Shown here: piece by piece, positions 62,417 through 64,000 of the stretch
Numbering within the stretch: the first letter of the stretch is position 1
How the letters are laid out: each line of letters starts with the position of its first letter
Assembly: GCF_030161435.1 (NCBI RefSeq)
Contig: NZ_BSSV01000001.1
Coordinates: forward strand, 992,001 to 1,056,000
Direction of reading: 5' to 3'
Length of the DNA stretch: 64,000 nucleotides
Source of the DNA: Thalassotalea loyana
GTDB lineage: Bacteria > Pseudomonadota > Gammaproteobacteria > Enterobacterales > Alteromonadaceae
The notes under the pieces: model-generated
Databases searched by the model: none
Told to the model about the DNA's origin: nothing
Seen by the model: the letters and a program-made list of their open reading frames with translations, nothing else
Translations under genes and position numbers: made by a program

Positions 62417-64000
62417 ATGCAATTACTCGCTCAATTTAATCGATTTGATAAGAATAAATTATCGTTTTTGTCAGGCTTAGGTACGCCACTTCTGATTATT
62501 GCTGCCCTTGGTATGGTGATCTTACCTATGCCGGCGGCGCTTCTTGATATTTTATTTTCTTTCAACATTGCCCTTGCATTGATTGTTCTATTAATCACGG
62601 TTTATACCCTAAAACCACTTGAGTTTGGCTCCTTTCCTTCAGTACTTTTGATAGCGACAATTTTACGTCTTGCATTAAATGTTGCCAGCACACGAGTGGT
62701 TCTGCTTGAGGGACACCAAGGTCCAGATGCCGCGGGTAAAGTGATCGAGGCTTTTGGCTCCGTTGTTATAGGAGGCAATTACGCTGTTGGTTTGGTTGTT
62801 TTCTTAATTCTAATCATTATCAACTTTGTCGTGGTCACTAAAGGTGCTGGTCGCATTTCAGAAGTAACAGCTCGTTTTACATTAGATGCGATGCCGGGTA
62901 AACAGATGGCGATAGATGCTGATCTTAATGCCGGTTTTATTACTGCCGATCAAGCGCGTGAACGACGTCAAGAAGTTACCTCTGAAGCAGATTTTTATGG
63001 TTCGATGGATGGTGCCAGTAAGTTTGTGAAAGGCGATGCGATTGCCGGTATTCTGATTTTATTTATTAATATCATTGGTGGTCTTGTTATCGGTATGGTT
63101 CAACATGATTTAGAGTTCTCTCAAGCTGTTGAAATTTATACCTTATTAACCATTGGTGACGGTTTAGTGGCGCAGATCCCTGGCCTTCTATTATCAGTAG
63201 CAACAGCGATTGTTGTTACGCGTCAAAATACGGCCCAAGACATGGGCGAGCAAATGAGCTCTCAGCTTGGTCAAGAGCGCAGTTTATATATTGCAGCTGC
63301 CGTGATGTTCGTGATGGGCATCGTGCCAGGAATGCCGCACTTTGCATTCTTATTATTTGCGATAATGATAGCTGCCTCAGCATACTTTGGTGGTCGATAT
63401 AAGGCCGCTAAAGCGGTCAAGGAAAAAGAGGAACAAGCGAAAACACAAGCTGATGAATCACAGCAAGCCGAAGAAGTTAAAGAATTAGGCTGGGATGATG
63501 TCAATCATGTTGATGTTATCGGGCTAGAAATTGGTTATCGTTTAATTCCACTTGTAGATAAAGCCCAAGGCGGTGAATTGCTTAACCGAATTAAAGGTGT
63601 TCGTAAAAAACTATCACAAGAATTTGGTTTCCTAGTTCCTGCCGTTCATATCCGTGACAATTTAGATCTTGATCCAAATAGCTATCAAATTACGCTTATG
63701 GGCGTAACCGTGGGTGAGGCTGAAATTCGTCATGATCATGAACTTGCGATTAATCCAGGCCAAGTATTTGGTAACTTGGAAGGTATCGCAACGAAGGATC
63801 CTGCATTTGGTTTAGATGCTGTGTGGATTAAACAAGATCAAAGAGAACATGCACAAGCACTTGGTTATACCGTTGTTGATGCAACGACCGTGTTAGCAAC
63901 TCACTTGAGTCAGATTTTAACGAATAATGCTTCACAATTGCTTGGCCATGAAGAAGTGCAAAACTTACTTGATATGCTAGCGAAAAGCTATCCTAAGTTG
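62417..64000 (+). CDS. flhA: Export gate protein FlhA (3' end outside window)
   Basis: The first 528 codons of FlhA (usually ~690-700), open to the last base. It starts MQLLAQFNRFDKNKLSFLSGLGTPLLIIAALGMVILPMPAALLDILFSFNIALALIVLL. The membrane domain contains the FHIPEP loop (VTKGAGRISEVTARFTLDAMPGKQMAIDADLNAG) with the conserved charged residues. The cytoplasmic linker and first soluble subdomains follow. It forms the nonameric export ring. The start has no clear ribosome site. Confidence 0.95.
   Translation, partial: MQLLAQFNRFDKNKLSFLSGLGTPLLIIAALGMVILPMPAALLDILFSFNIALALIVLLITVYTLKPLEFGSFPSVLLIATILRLALNVASTRVVLLEGHQGPDAAGKVIEAFGSVVIGGNYAVGLVVFLILIIINFVVVTKGAGRISEVTARFTLDAMPGKQMAIDADLNAGFITADQARERRQEVTSEADFYGSMDGASKFVKGDAIAGILILFINIIGGLVIGMVQHDLEFSQAVEIYTLLTIGDGLVAQIPGLLLSVATAIVVTRQNTAQDMGEQMSSQLGQERSLYIAAAVMFVMGIVPGMPHFAFLLFAIMIAASAYFGGRYKAAKAVKEKEEQAKTQADESQQAEEVKELGWDDVNHVDVIGLEIGYRLIPLVDKAQGGELLNRIKGVRKKLSQEFGFLVPAVHIRDNLDLDPNSYQITLMGVTVGEAEIRHDHELAINPGQVFGNLEGIATKDPAFGLDAVWIKQDQREHAQALGYTVVDATTVLATHLSQILTNNASQLLGHEEVQNLLDMLAKSYPKL

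Overview
The window is a polar-flagellum chromosomal region of a marine-type gammaproteobacterium. The flrA/flrB/flrC regulators, sigma-54 and sigma-28 promoters, cheV-cheR next to flgB, several tandem flagellins, the low-GC composition and the TIGR03545/TIGR03546, DUF3545 and DUF6868 genes point to Alteromonadales. Colwelliaceae (Colwellia/Thalassotalea-like) is my best guess, but I cannot confirm the genus from sequence alone.

Layout. Bases 1-8404 are housekeeping and accessory genes: srmB RNA helicase, a small membrane protein, the TIGR03545/TIGR03546 pair, yaaA, transaldolase, a DUF3545 protein, a secreted repeat protein with seven DGSG-turn repeats, and a short-chain dehydrogenase. From 8415 to the end nearly everything is flagellar: flgN-flgM-flgA (minus), cheV-cheR, flgBCDE, flgFGHIJKL, three flagellins, flaG, fliD, fliS, fliT-like and a Maf flagellin glycosyltransferase. 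A minus-strand nonulosonic (pseudaminic-type) acid block of 13 genes follows (31431-43679). Then come flrA, a NeuD/PglD-like acetyltransferase, flrB and flrC, and finally fliEFGHIJ, fliK, fliLMNOPQR, flhB and flhA, the last cut by the window end.

Regulation readable from the sequence. I find ten sigma-54 sites with GG-N10-GC (one has GA): before flgB, flgF, flagellin 1, maf, pseB (minus strand), flrB, fliE, fliK, fliL and flhA. I find three sigma-28 sites of the form TAAAG(A/T)TY-N11-GYCGATAM: before flgM, flagellin 2 and flagellin 3. The scheme is FlrA with sigma-54 driving the early structural genes, flrBC and, unusually clearly here, both the sugar-synthesis operon (pseB) and the sugar transferase (maf). 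FliA, encoded outside the window, would then drive flgM and the two late flagellins.

How the genes work together. PseB, PseC, a PseG-like hydrolase, PseI and an SpsF/PseF-like cytidylyltransferase would make a CMP-activated pseudaminic-type sugar, and Maf would attach it to flagellins. The same block holds enzymes the canonical Pse pathway does not need: a class III aminotransferase, an aldo/keto reductase, an FAD oxidoreductase, a second DegT-type aminotransferase, two methyltransferases, a WbqC-family protein and a GNAT acetyltransferase. These suggest a decorated or alternative nonulosonic acid. No obvious PseH is labelled by context; the GNAT and the acetyltransferase between flrA and flrB are the two candidates.
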